Source: Arachnopeziza araneosa
Lineage: Eukaryota; Ascomycota; Leotiomycetes; Helotiales; Arachnopezizaceae
DNA length: 64,000 nt
Direction: 5' to 3'
NCBI GenBank assembly: GCA_003988855.1
Contig: QYAI01000040.1
Coordinates: 182,133-246,132 of the forward strand
Position numbers and translations under genes: made by a program
The notes under the pieces: model-generated
The model's input: the letters and a program-made list of their open reading frames with translations, nothing else
Databases searched by the model: none
What the model was told of the DNA's origin: nothing
In this document: in pieces, positions 23,387-34,684 of the stretch
Layout: every line of letters starts with the position of its first letter
Position numbering within the stretch: the stretch's first letter is position 1

Positions 23387-24654
23387 ATGAGTGGGACTTT
23401 GGTAGCTGCCAATGGAGGGGATACCGAACACTTCAGTCCATACAGAGCGGATGGAAAGCTAGTGAGTTTGGAAAAATGTTGAGAAAGAGAAAATTATGGG
23501 GCGCTGATCTGGAATAGTATGGTTTTGTTTGCGTGGTGACGGGAGCACAGCAGCCTGTTGGCCAAGCTATAGTGAAGGAACTAGCTGGTAAGTGACGTGG
23601 GCAAGAGCAGTTGCCCAGAAGTCAATTGGATCTGAACGAACTTTTGGGGGTTGAAGATATTTATGCTAACAACCTGGAAGCTCATGGGGCAGCCTGTATC
23701 TATGGTATACTTAATCCATATCAACTACGATTCAAGAACATCTCTGACCTTTCAAGCTTGCGACAAAGATGCGTCAGATAATTATTCGACCCTCATCAAC
23801 GCCGTAGCCAAAGACAGCCCCAAAACGAAAGTTGTTGGTTATCCTTTTAATGTCGCCAAAGAAGAGGAGACTCTCGGTCTCATCGATGACGTCCTAAACT
23901 CTTGGGGAAGACTTGATGTTTGGGTGTGCTCCTCAGGTCTCCTCGGTCCTCCCTCCCTCGAAGCTACAACGCCAGCAGATCTGCAGAAATGCTTTGAAGC
24001 AAATAGCATGGCTCCCTTTTTTGCGCTGAAATATGCCCCACCTGCAATGGCTAAGATGACAGCGAAGAAGAACTACCCTAATGCAGCACCCAAGGACCAA
24101 AGATATGGAAGCATTATCGTGGTCAGTAGCGTGGCAAGCACATATGGTGGATGCTGGGGAACTTGCTTCACAATGAGTTCTCACGCAGCTCTGGGGGTTG
24201 TGAGAGCTGGTGTTGCGGTTTTAAAGGGGACTGGCGTGAGAATCAATTGCATCTCGCCTGGCCAAATTGACGTCGGGGTTGACTTGCACAATGTAAGACC
24301 CTTTGTGCTATAAAAATCATTATTAAATCTGGTAGTTTGATATGAGAGGCATGAACGCTCAATTCCCTCCAGCAAGCTTGCAATCCAAAGAGGTAAGTTG
24401 CCCCCATTGCCAGTTCTACGCAAAGGCTGACAGCTCTCAGAATCAGAAAAAGGACATTGGCTTAGAACGCTCGGGACTGCCAATGGAAGTAGGACGCGTA
24501 GCAGGTTTCCTCGCCAGTGGCTTCAGCTCTTATATCACTGGTGCGAATCTTGTGGTCGATGGTGGGGCAAGGTAAGCTACCCCTCCTTGAGAAGCTATAG
24601 ACACATCTTACTAACGAGGACAGTGTTATGAATCCATTAACCGTCCCAATTTAG
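23387..24654 (+). CDS. short-chain dehydrogenase-like protein lacking catalytic Tyr/Lys
   Basis: Seven exons: 23387-23461, 23518-23587, 23681-23704, 23757-24292, 24336-24392, 24441-24571 and 24624-24654; 307 residues. All junctions keep frame. The fold markers of classical SDRs are present: beta-1 FVCVVTGAQQPVGQA, SIIVVSSVAST with the Ser strand, VRINCISPGQID, and the C-terminal FLASGFSSYITGANLVVDGG. Three motifs are altered. The glycine motif has Pro in place of the second Gly. The usual NNAG is CSSG. The YxxxK active site reads FTMSS, so both Tyr and Lys are lost, followed by HAALG as in active enzymes. I infer a catalytically inactive or functionally repurposed SDR rather than a decayed gene, because frame and splice sites are intact. 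No substrate can be proposed. Confidence 0.8.
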
Positions 24655-25045
24655 ATATTTTTGTCGTGATTCTTCGAGAAATTAAAACGTAAAATAAGTT
24701 TATAGCATATGGTTGACTTTTTGGTGTAGTAACTTTTGGGTGTAGTGATTTCTGGTGTAGTGATTTCTGGTGTAGTGATCCTTTGGCGAAACCACACTCT
24801 TTCTAACGAGAGATGTCCACGAAGTTACGAAATGAGCATAGCACTTTCTCCTACTGGTCAGACACAACTACCTAGATAGAATCACTCCTGAAATTCCATA
24901 CCTGCTCATACCTGCCATTTATTGGAAGTTCGTCGTACCTTCCGAAAATAGACTTCGGAATTGGCCGATTTCACGAGCTCATATTGTAATTTCAAGGGCG
25001 CTCTCCCATTCCGTCCCATCCACACCTCTTTCTTCTCCCACTAAC
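24655..25045. other. intergenic region with tandem repeat
   Basis: About 390 bases containing the cytidine deaminase promoter and a short tandem repeat (24722-24780, listed separately). No gene. Confidence 0.5.
24722..24780 (+). repeat. imperfect tandem repeat of about 15 bp
   Basis: GGTGTAGTGATTTCT-like units recur about four times in succession (GGTGTAGTAACTTTT, then GGTGTAGTGATTTCT twice, then GGTGTAGTGATCCTT), just downstream of the SDR stop codon. Confidence 0.85.
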
Positions 25046-25707
25046 ATGTCTTCACTCTCTCCGCGAATCTACAATCCAACCAATGCAATCGACCTCTCAT
25101 CAGCCCTCTCCACCTTCTCCTTAACCAACGCCGAATTCACCGCCCTCTCCAGCGGCGCTGCCTCTGCCAAAGCTACCGCTTACTGCCCTTACTCTCAGTT
25201 CCGTGTCGGAGCCACGATTCTTACACACGACGAGCAATACATAAATGGAGCGAATGTAGAGAATGCTAGTTATCCGGTAGGGACGTGTGCAGAGAGAGTG
25301 GCGTTTGGAAAAGCTATCACAGAAGGTCATAGGAAGTTCAAGGCTTTAGCGGTTAGCACGGATATTACCCCGCCAGCGAGCCCTTGTGGCATGTGTAGGC
25401 AGTTGTGAGTATAGCGTATCTGGAGTGGTTTATACAAGAGATCGAGGGTGGTGGTCCAGCATTGGGCATTGGTATTATGGATAGCTTGCTAATTGCCGCA
25501 CGACAGTATTCGAGAGTTTTGCGAGTTGGATTTGCCCGTCTTTATGTTTGATAAGGACGGGTTGTTTGTGGTTATGAAACTAGAAGAGGTTCGTGGATTC
25601 TGCAAAAAAAAATGAAGAACACATACTGAAAGTCATTACAGCTGTTGCCGTTGTCGTTTGGTCCTGAGGCTCTGCCACCGCCGGGTTCGTTGCCAGCAAG
25701 AGGTTAG
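25046..25707 (+). CDS. cytidine deaminase
   Basis: Three exons: 25046-25404, 25507-25588 and 25642-25707; 168 residues. The zinc site is complete: TCAERVAFGKA (Cys ligand and catalytic Glu) and SPCGMCRQ (two Cys ligands). AYCPYSQFRVGA and NGANVENASYPVGTCAE are the standard substrate-pocket strings. Exon 2 continues FIREFCELDLPVFMFDKDG and exon 3 gives LLPLSFGPEALPPPGS, the usual C-terminus; it ends at TAG 25705-25707. The enzyme deaminates cytidine and deoxycytidine to uridine and deoxyuridine in pyrimidine salvage and normally forms a tetramer. The N-terminus is about 35 residues longer than the minimal bacterial form, as in many fungi. This is not an AID/APOBEC-type DNA deaminase; it is a free-nucleoside enzyme. 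Confidence 0.93.
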
Positions 25708-26793
25708 CATCTTCTATGATATGGAGGATAATTCTTCTACTTGGATGCTGGACACGTTCGTAAGTCCCATGCGCTTCTTAAGATACTGTATACTGAACAA
25801 AGTTATAGCTATGGCTTTGATCATGTAGGTTCGGCCGAAGCTTATTCTCCTCCAGGAACTCTTTACCAGCACGAAGCTAAGACTTTGGGTGCTTTTACAC
25901 GTGATTTATCGGAGAAATCATACAAGACAGATTATAGAGCGTCATGCGAGCAATCGATTATCATTGAGAGTCATTAAATTACCAAGAATGCACATATGCA
26001 GAGCCTTGCGACACTTCATTATTCTTGACCGAGCAGGGGAAGAGTTGTCCTAGACCATTCAATCTCGATTACTGAAGCCTCAGCAACCTCCTAGACCATC
26101 TGTAGCAAGTATGGTACACATTGGCACGCGTCTTCATTATTCGCGAAAACGCTTCCATTGCGGCTACTTGTATGGCTCTTGAGAGACAGGCCATTCCAGT
26201 AATCCTAGCTCTATTACAAGCCACAATTGGGGGGGGGGGTGGGGGGGGTGGACGCCTCTTCCCTCACGACCAAAAAGTGGTAGAGCCACCCTGCAGATTC
26301 CCTTTCTTTGTAACCAATAGAAAGTCTTTCCGTCTTCTCATTTTCCTCTCCATCGACTTCCCGAGGCAGTTCCAGATCCGAGACTGCTGTCGATGCTTCT
26401 TCTCCCCCTTCTTTCAGGTCGGATCACCAAAGCCATTCCCGTCATCGCGTTCTTTCTCCAGCTTCCAATGAAGATGCGCACCTATGAGAAGCAGAATGGA
26501 ACCTCCCCCAGACCCCAGGCAAAATTAGAACGCGAAAATGTGAAGATTTCTGCTCTCGTCTCTCTTGAGCGTCAAACATTCCCGATGACTGTTACCGTCG
26601 TGGGCTATATGCTCGTCAACTCATAAGAGCTGCATATTTGAGCAAGCAAGAACAAGTCAGGCTTGATCCCCACCTTTCTCTCCTCGGTCCCACGGACTCT
26701 ATAAGTATATAGAACTTGTATTTCTGCTCTGTTTAGTTTTTTCCGTTTCTTGACTACTAATACTCTTTACAAAATCATTGCTTTGATACCAAG
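25708..26793. other. intergenic region with G-rich tract
   Basis: About 1.1 kb without a convincing gene. A 78-codon open frame at 25741 and others at 26121-26626 carry no motif. A nearly pure G tract lies at 26229-26251. The right end is the former promoter region of the decayed sugar transporter, whose ATG is at 26794. Confidence 0.5.
26229..26251 (+). repeat. poly-G tract
   Basis: Eleven G, one T, eight G, one T, two G. It is the longest homopurine run I see in the window and could form a G-quadruplex on the + strand. Confidence 0.9.
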
Positions 26794-28498
26794 ATGGAAT
26801 CCTCAAACATCTGCAATACCTATTTCGCGGCGATCATTGCTACAGTTGGTGCCATGCTGCAAGTGCGCTCTCAATTCTCAAAGCGGTCTAAATTTGCCTA
26901 TACATCTTTATTTTCGGTTTTGATATCTCTTCTATGTCTGCTGTCGTCGGTATAAATCAATATATCAAATACCTTAAAATTCTCCAAGGCATTATCCAAG
27001 GTGCTATCAGTTCGGCTCTCGCTGAGGAAATGTACTTAGCTCGTTGATGGCAGGGCCCATCTCAGACAGATGGGGCGTCAATATTCCATCTTCTTTGCCT
27101 GTTTCTGGTGGCTTATCGGCACTGTGGTTCAAGTTTAATGTAATGGTTTTGCCCCATTAATCGCAGGACGAATCTTGAATGGCGTTTTCGTCGGTATCAC
27201 GTCCTCTCAGGTTCCAGTCTAGATCGCCGAGATTGCAAAGCATGATAAGCGTGGCAGTAACATTGTCATATAACAATTAGCTATTGAATAGGGTATCTTC
27301 ATTATGTTCTTCACTAGCTATTGTTGCACCTCCATAGCTGAACCACCGAGCTTCAGAACAGCTTTGGGAGTCCAATTCGTTCGTGCTGTGTGTCTCATGT
27401 GTAGCCCACCATTCCTACCAAGATCACCATGTTAGCTAGCCAAAGTTGGACGCACAGAAGAGGTATATTTTTGCTCGAAAACTTCAATCTTAGCTAACAT
27501 TTTAAGGCCATTAAAACACTCGCCAACATTCAGGCAGGAGGCAACCAGGATGACCCTCTAGTAATTGTGGAGTCTGAGGAAATTTAGTCTGTTCTTCAAG
27601 CTGAGCGCGAGGCTCCCTCTGGCTGGAGAAGATTCATCAAGAATGGCATGTGGCGTCGTATCGTGGTGGGGATGAGTGTTCACTATGTCTACAGGGCACT
27701 AACCTTGGCTCGATGGAACAATCTAATATGGTTTTAGAGCATGGCAGCAAGTGAGTGGAGCAAACGTGATGACTTATTATGTCGGTAAGTACTGATTCTT
27801 TCTATAGAATCATAATATCAAAGGCTAAATGTCTTACAAGTTGATGGCTTTAAATGGCCGGATTTATAGGGAACATCTATCTGATTTCCTCTGCGTCCAG
27901 TTTGCACTCTTTATCATATCTACCACTGTAATTTGCTTTTTCACCAACAAAGCCGGTTGCAGACCACTTCTCATCTTGGCCATCTTGGCGCTATCGGAAT
28001 GGGTTTATGCCGGTTAGTTGTCAGGGGCTTGAGGGGTAGGTACGGTAAACTTGCCCCTGGTGGAGTTGATGAAAACGTAAATATCATCATTCAAGTTGAG
28101 GGTACGCCTAATCATGTCACCATCGCTTTCTACTATCTTCTTATCATCATCTACGCCCTTACACTTGCACCAGTAGCATGGTTTATGTTGCCGAAGTCTG
28201 CTCTTGCCGCGGTAGCCAAGTGGCTGTTCAATTTCGCCCTCGGGTTGTTCGTGCCACCTGCTCTCTGAAACATTACTTACACAATCTTTATTAATTTCGA
28301 TATTCTCTGCTTCGGAGCTGCAGTACAAGGTTATTTCACGCACCCGGAGACCTGTGGGAGACACTTGGAGGAATTGAGGTAATATTTAGTAAAGACGGGC
28401 CGAGCTCATGGAACGCCAAACCTAGTAGGAGTAGGTTGGATTCAGAGATTCAAGAGGTCATTGAGAGAAATGCGCATGGTGATGATGACCACTATTGA
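26794..28498 (+). pseudogene. decayed MFS sugar transporter
   Basis: Pieces of a hexose-transporter-type MFS protein follow in order with many breaks. ATG at 26794 opens MESSNICNTYFAAIIATVG. FGFDISSMSAVVGINQYIKY is near 26915, and IAGRILNGVFVGITSSQVPV near 27160, interrupted by TAG where Tyr is expected, then IAEIAKHDKRGS. AWQQVSGANVMTYYV is near 27740, and WLFNFALGLFVPPAL near 28220, followed by TGA, then FINFDILCFGAA. The C-terminal tail from about 28370 to TGA 28496-28498 is still open. At least five stops or frameshifts fall inside conserved text, so intron splicing cannot rescue it. Intact relatives import hexoses by proton symport at the plasma membrane. The even spread of lesions suggests old, neutral decay rather than one event. 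Confidence 0.85.
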
Positions 28499-28856
28499 AA
28501 ATGTTACGTCTGACATGAGGGTATGGGAAATGGTTTGCTATGCGAAGCATTGCGAGTTTACATAACACAGAGCTCTCTTCACATAATGAAATTGATTTAT
28601 TAGTTATGATTCAAGGAAAGATTTTATTGTTCAGAAATCAGATCCCCAAGCTTAAGAAATAAAGTACATGGGTCTTCGAAGTCGTTCAAATTTTTATATT
28701 CAACTTTGTTAATATGTGCTTTATTTTTCATTAATAATATTTCATAATTCCGATCTTCAAATAATGACTCGCGCTTCTTAAAGAGTCACAAATCTCCAAG
28801 TCGTAGATACATAATCCTTAGGTTGCCCAATTGATAATCTTAAGAAGAAATCCTGC
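28499..28856. other. intergenic region
   Basis: About 360 AT-rich bases between the sugar-transporter relic (+) and the RNase H-like gene (-), convergent. No feature seen. Confidence 0.5.
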
Positions 28857-29687
28857 TCAAACAGTAGTAGTTTTAGGTTGCGAGTCTTGCTCCAGAACAT
28901 CTTTCAGCTCTCTCATATCCAAAGCTCGCCCAGCTTCCTCCTCTTTCTCCGCATGGGAGGAGAGCGCATCACTCGCCAATCTATTTGCCTCTTTTACGCT
29001 TCCCTTTCCCATCCACCAGAAGCGAACCTCGATCCCCATTCTCTCAAACGTCAGGATAATATCCGACATGTCCCAAATCTCATTGGTATGAGCGACCTCA
29101 TTTCCGAGCGAATTCTTATACCCATTTTCTTCCCACACCCACACATAGTCACTCATACACTTAACCAGATACTCCGCATCAGTCATGATAATGACCTTCT
29201 TCAGCGACGACGAGCCCGGGATCACCTCCCCAAACTCATCCTCCTCGGCATCCGCTAGGAATTGCGCATGGATGTAGTCCAATGCCATATACGCCGCGCT
29301 CAACAGGGCGACCTCCTTTGCTTTGCTCAGACCTTCCGGAAGCACCGCACCGCGGTTATGCGGTGAGTTGCGGCCGAAGTACAATCCATAGGATGATTTT
29401 ACATCGGGGATACGGATCCCGTGACCTAAGCCCTCAACCGACACGACAATGGATCCCGCATCGATGGTCAGCGTTCGTTCTGCCCGGCGTTTGGCCTTGA
29501 GATTGTTGACTGCGAGGCGGGTGAGGCCGGTGCTGTCGTCGTAGCGAAGAATGTGGTGCGTGATGTCGGAGGGCTGTTCGAGAGCTCGGTCTGGGCCTAA
29601 GAGGTAGAGCTTGGGATTGAAGAGGCGGGAATTGGAAGTAGAAGTGGCGTTGGCATGTGAGATGGTGGTGTTGTTGCTGGTGCTCAT
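28857..29687 (-). CDS. RNase H-like domain protein
   Basis: Single exon, 276 residues from the ATG at 29687; an upstream TTG in frame is less likely to be used. An RNase H-like fold is suggested by SSYGLYFGRNSPHNRGAVLP near the start of the domain, SKAKEVALLSAAYMALDYI carrying the conserved Glu, VIIMTDAEYLVKCM carrying the second Asp, YVWVWEENGYKNSLG matching the handle region of fungal RNase H-like proteins, and ANRLASDAL with the last acidic residue. The first catalytic Asp of RNase HI (usually in VDGAC) is replaced: the strand reads IVVSVEGLGHG, so a Glu stands there. Activity on RNA/DNA hybrids is therefore uncertain. The N-terminal Ser/Thr/Asn-rich tail is likely disordered. The C-terminal helix is highly charged. 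Many filamentous fungi carry such divergent paralogues. Confidence 0.7.
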   Translation of the reverse strand: MSTSNNTTISHANATSTSNSRLFNPKLYLLGPDRALEQPSDITHHILRYDDSTGLTRLAVNNLKAKRRAERTLTIDAGSIVVSVEGLGHGIRIPDVKSSYGLYFGRNSPHNRGAVLPEGLSKAKEVALLSAAYMALDYIHAQFLADAEEDEFGEVIPGSSSLKKVIIMTDAEYLVKCMSDYVWVWEENGYKNSLGNEVAHTNEIWDMSDIILTFERMGIEVRFWWMGKGSVKEANRLASDALSSHAEKEEEAGRALDMRELKDVLEQDSQPKTTTV

Positions 29688-30454
29688 TTTGAGGTGATGG
29701 TACAATATGAGAGGTCGTCATATCAGGTCAGGTCGGGGACCTGAGAGGGAATGAAGACATGAGGTGTGGTGAGTGAGACGAGGTGAAGTGAAGTGGGGTG
29801 AAGATGGATGCTGGAATCCATGCGGCACAGCATGAAGTGGAGTGAGGAGTGATATGTTGGTTTCTAATCGTTGGCTGTTGCATTTTTTGTTTTTGGGCTT
29901 GGTGGCGTTATCCAGGGGTCGCCAAAGGGTCAGTTCGGTTACACCGCATGTGATAGGGGGCTTGTTTACTTCAGACGGGAAATGCGGCTTAGAAAACGTG
30001 ACATCGATCAATGAGGCGAAGATGGGTGTCACGCCCAGGAAGCTACTGTAGGTAGAAGGGTAGATAAGATTAAAAATACCAAGTTCATCTCAGCTAAGAT
30101 CCTTGTTCAGAGGAACTCCCCTTCGTAAGCCGTATTTCGCTAGCTAGCCCAAACAACCCAGCCAAGTCACACAGTCCAAACCGCCACTTTAGTATCAGAC
30201 TAGCCACATACATTACTTCTACCCTGTTCTGTGCATGTAGGTACTGGGGAATCACAATTTACAAAAAGGAGAGGCTAAACTTGACTCAGCCCTACTTGAA
30301 AGAGCAGGTTCAATAAGCACTTGACAATAGAGCTGAAGTAGACTGAGGCTCAAGTATTAAAGCCACTAAGGCGATCTAAAATATTGTTCAATTCCAAAGG
30401 TTCAATAACACAGCACCGAAAGCTTACTTCACGGTATTTCATATTAAGTATGGA
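29688..30454. other. intergenic region
   Basis: About 770 bases between two minus-strand genes; contains the RNase H-like gene promoter and the Pex6 3' region. No gene recognised. Confidence 0.5.
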
Positions 30455-33400
30455 CTAATATAACTCTTCTTCGTCCTCTATACCTCCGTCTTGAAAGCCC
30501 ATATCAACAGCTTTTCCCTTCCCTTTAGCCTTATTGTACCCATTAACATGCATTTCGTCCTCATTTTCACTTCCCTCATCCCAGCTTTCGACCATCTTGC
30601 TTTTACCCTTCTTGTCAACAGCCCTTTCTTTTCCTTTGCCTTTGCCATTGCTACGAGAATCATCTTTCATCACACTATCATGCGCATTACCCTTCCCTTT
30701 CGTATCTAAGAGTTGTGCAGGTCGATCTTCAACCTTCTCAAACTGAGCCCTCACACGTTTATAATGTTCAAGCTCCTTTGCACTAACACTAGGAACTAGC
30801 TCCCGTTCTGCATTCATGAAATCCTCTTCAGTAACCATGACCGCGACATCATCTTTCGTCGCATGATGATCGAAAAAGTTTGCTGTTGAGATCTTGCTCT
30901 TGCCTGACTTTAGGTTGACAGCATTTATTCGTCCAATTTTGGAATCGACGAGTGAGGCTTGGCGTGTAACCGCTTTCAGCATAGCATCAGAGCAAAGAGC
31001 GTAAAAATCGGCCCCAGTGTAGGTGAATGGCAATTTTGCGGCTACCCTTTGTAGGGAGAGCGTAGGGTGGAGTGTGAATCTATATTATTTTGTTAGCATT
31101 AACAGTAGAAAAATTAAAGATACATACTTTCTAGTCAATGCTTCCATAATCGTTAGCTGCTTTTCATGAGTATCACTGACACCCAAGTAGAGCATCTTAT
31201 CGAATCTTCCAGGACGTAGCAGCGCAGCATCGAGCAGATCCGGCCGATTCGTAGCACCAATGACAAAAACTCCTCCACCGCCATCTTCCCCATCGGACAT
31301 GCCATCTAGCTCAGCCAAAAGTTGAGATACAATTCTATCCATTACTCCACCACTATCTCCTTGGTTGCCTCTCTTTGGAGCCACAGAATCAAGTTCGTCA
31401 AAGAAAACAACACAAGGTCGAGCATCACGAGCACGCTGGAACACTCGGCGTACATTGGCTTCAGATTCTCCGATATACATATTCAGTAATTCGGGGCCTT
31501 TGACACTGAAAAAGTTCAGACTAAATTCGGTTGCAATTGCTTTAGCAAGTAAAGTTTTCCCAGTCCCTGGAGGACCATAGAACAGAATACCAGAGCGTTT
31601 CTTCATACCCTTGGCAAAAAGCTCGGGGCGTTCAAGAGGAAGTTGGACCGTTTCCATGACAGCGTCCTTCACGTTTGTCAACCCACCAACATCAGCCCAG
31701 GTTACGTTGGGAATCTTCGGAGCGCCAATTGCATCAGCAAAATTCTTGCGAGCTGCTTCCACGGCAAGATCGAAATCGGTTTTCGTGAGGCAACGGCCAG
31801 CCGGACCTCCGGCTACCACTAGATCTCGTATTGTGACTTCATACTTGCCCTGAGAAGAGGTAGATGCAAGCGTTTGTAGACGCTCGTTACGAGCTACTAG
31901 CGCACGATCAACCACGTCAACAAGATCACCAGCTACAAGTGCTGCAGTCTTGACTGCAACAGAACTAAGCTCAATGTCTGGAGCCAGCGCAATTGTCTGA
32001 TTGTCAATAAGACTCTTCAAAATCCCTTCACGTTCCCATTCGTCAGGCGCATTCATTTCGAGTTCGTGAGTGAAAAGGCCCCGAACGCCATCGGGGATCT
32101 TATCGATTTCCGTTGTTGTTGCTATCAGAACACGAGCTCCGGCTAATACTTGCTTCAAAGTAGTGACCATCCTATCTGCGGTAAGTGCCTCGATGTGGCG
32201 AATTAGCAAAGCACAAAACTCAGCCCCACAGTTCATTGCTCGTTCAGCGCGAGCCTCCAGATAACTGGCTGTTTTCACATCACTTCCGGCTCCTCCATCA
32301 CTAACAATATCATAGCTATCAATGACAAAAGAGTGGAGGCCGATATCACTACACGCCCGTTGCGCTAGCGTCGCTTTACCAATATTCCGCTGGGTCGAAA
32401 CAAGCAAGATTGCTAGTGGCTTTAACTCTAGGTGGATGGCTCGTGGGCTTGTAGCTGCAGCAATAAGTTCTCGTAGACGGCGCTGAATTGCTGAAACATG
32501 ATGTTTGGGTAACTCTGGCACTGAAATGAAATCTGTTTCTGACGTGGGAACCGACTTCAATCCGAGGTAATATTCCCATGGGTTCTCAATTGTCGCTGGA
32601 AGTCGACTGTTTTCACTACCTGACTGTAGCATTCTGGTAGATGATGCGTCAATAGAAGCGGTTCCTCCCCATATGTCATCATCCTCATTCAATTCGGAGT
32701 TCTCCCTTGAAATGCTGACATAGCTTATCTTAAACCACGCAACACCTGTAGGTTTATCATGTTTCGAGGATTTACGGTCCTCTAATGTAGCACTTGAAAG
32801 GAGATCATCAATATCAGAATCTTCGCCCGAAGCTGGCTGGTACAAGGTACGACCTAGATCCTCATCGATTGGTATTCCAATAAGATCACCTTTTGATACT
32901 ATGCGAGTACGGCTTGTGAAGTGCCTTTTCAATCCAGTAATCAAAGCAGTTTGTAAGGGACGCTCTGTAGAAAATGGAGTGCGAATTTTATGGAGAGTAA
33001 GCTCTCGAGCAAAAGGAGGCCGAGACGTACTCGTTATTTTGGGTACTGAAACCTTCGTGGTCTGCGGAACTCGTTTCAAGGGAGAGATTCTACAATACGG
33101 TGTGTTCTCCATATTTGCCAGAAGAATAGGTGATAAGTATGCGGTTGGACTTGAAGGCTTCTGAATTTGCGACTCAAAAAAAGACATTCGTCGTCCCTCA
33201 TACTTTTTAGACGGAATCCTGGTGACAGGACGCTGAGAGAAACTTTCAGGCAAGCCAAATACTTTCACTGGTCGCCACACAGGTTCATCCTGTTCAAGCG
33301 CCCCAAAGCTCCCAAGACCCCACAGTCCAGTTCCATGAGGGGGAGGCTCTGCCGCCGCCTCAAATCGCACCCAGTCACCAGAAAAACAGCCAATTTTTGT

Positions 33401-34684
33401 GAGAGAATTTATGTCAACAAAGATCCTCGCTTCTACGTCATCCTCAACGCTTGGCTTCGGGTGTAACATCTCCTCAGCCATAGGCTTAAGCAATCCTTGA
33501 GTTCTAAATAAGCGACCCTTTTGACCGCCAGCACGAGCTGTCGTAGCCGTGAACGAAGAGAAAACTGAACCAGGAGTATGCGTTCCATCTGTCCGTCGGC
33601 CACGGCCGATTGTTTGGGGTGTGCCTGCTTGAACGGTAGAAATACCACTAGCATTATGAGCTGGGAGAGTGGGAGCCTGGAGAGATATCATGTCATCCAT
33701 TGAATCATCTGAAAGGTCATCATTCTCTGTTTCCGATATCTCTGTTTCTGTCTCTGTAGCAGACCCGTCATCTTCTGTAGGGGCATCGGTCTTGTAACGG
33801 TCTTCGGTGGCAGAAAAGAACTGATCATTGGATGTGTCTTCATCTTCTTCACTCACTCCATTCGAGGTACGATTGAGAGGTAGAGGTTGTGGTTTTCGAT
33901 TATTTCTAGTACTATGACCTATCTGAGTGATGATAATATTGCTCCTGGGGGATAGAATTCCTTGTCCTAGCGGTTCGCATAGAGTAACTTTAGCAGGCGG
34001 TGGTGGGACATGCGTGATTGGATGCGGTGGGAGAGGAAGGGGAAAAAGATCCCCGGCGTGAACAACTTTTAGGGCTTCCAGAGCCTCTCGAACAGCTGCA
34101 CTCAATCGTTCTTCTGGTGTATGAGATGGCGCCTTCCCGTTCGACATCCCATTCACACGCAGGTGATCACTGCCAAAAGTTCCCTCGCCGTTCTCTAATC
34201 TTCGGGCAAGATCCGCTTCAATTGTAACAAAGATGGTGTCTAATGTCAAAGGCAGAACATCCAGAACTCTGATCTCAATCCCATTCCTACTATGACTTGA
34301 AACTTTCGAGGGCGCGATTCTCTGAAGCGCTTCGGCAAAGCCTTGTAGAGCCAAGGATGAGGGGGAAAATTGCACTGTGGAATGTGCAAGAGCACTGGAC
34401 GGTCTGACAGGAACAATAGTCCATGTAGAGTCTTCAACAGCTGGTGATGGAGCCCATGGGGATATGGCCACATGGTGAAACTGGGAGCTAGCTGGTCCAG
34501 TGCCATCTTCTTGTTCTTGAGCAATCGCAGGAAATAGATCCGCAAACAAGTCTTCAGAGAGTATGCCCACGTGGCCCTTCACATGCTCATCCAAAACCAA
34601 TCTCGCAGATATTGGAATCTTGTCTTGCCGTCTCCTTCTTCTTTTTCGCTTTCGAGAATCCAAAACAGGATGTGCCATTGCCAT
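30455..34684 (-). CDS. PEX6: peroxisomal AAA ATPase Pex6
   Basis: Two exons, 34684-31128 and 31079-30455, with a 48-base intron near the end of the second AAA module; 1,393 residues. The N-terminal half is divergent and partly disordered, with Ser/Asp/Glu-rich stretches. The first AAA module has a degenerate P-loop (TQRNIGKATLAQ), as is common for Pex6 D1. The second has canonical Walker A GPPGTGKTLLAKAIATE, Walker B VVFFDELDSVAP, sensor GATNRPDLLD and arginine finger LRPGRFDK. Exon 2 completes the small helical subdomain (FTYTGADFYALCSDAML). It ends in a Lys/Gly-rich then acidic tail (GKGKGKER...EDEEELY). Pex6 pairs with Pex1, is anchored on peroxisomes by Pex15/Pex26-type proteins, and extracts ubiquitinated Pex5 for recycling. 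The ATG at 34684 is the first in frame; another Met lies two codons later. Confidence 0.95.

Noticed and set aside
25741..25977. 78-codon open frame after cytidine deaminase
   Set aside because: No homology or splice linkage; the deaminase already ends at 25707 with the expected length.
21000..28500. Secondary-metabolite cluster based on two SDRs and transporters
   Set aside because: No backbone enzyme (PKS, NRPS, terpene synthase) or cluster regulator is present, and the neighbours are housekeeping genes.
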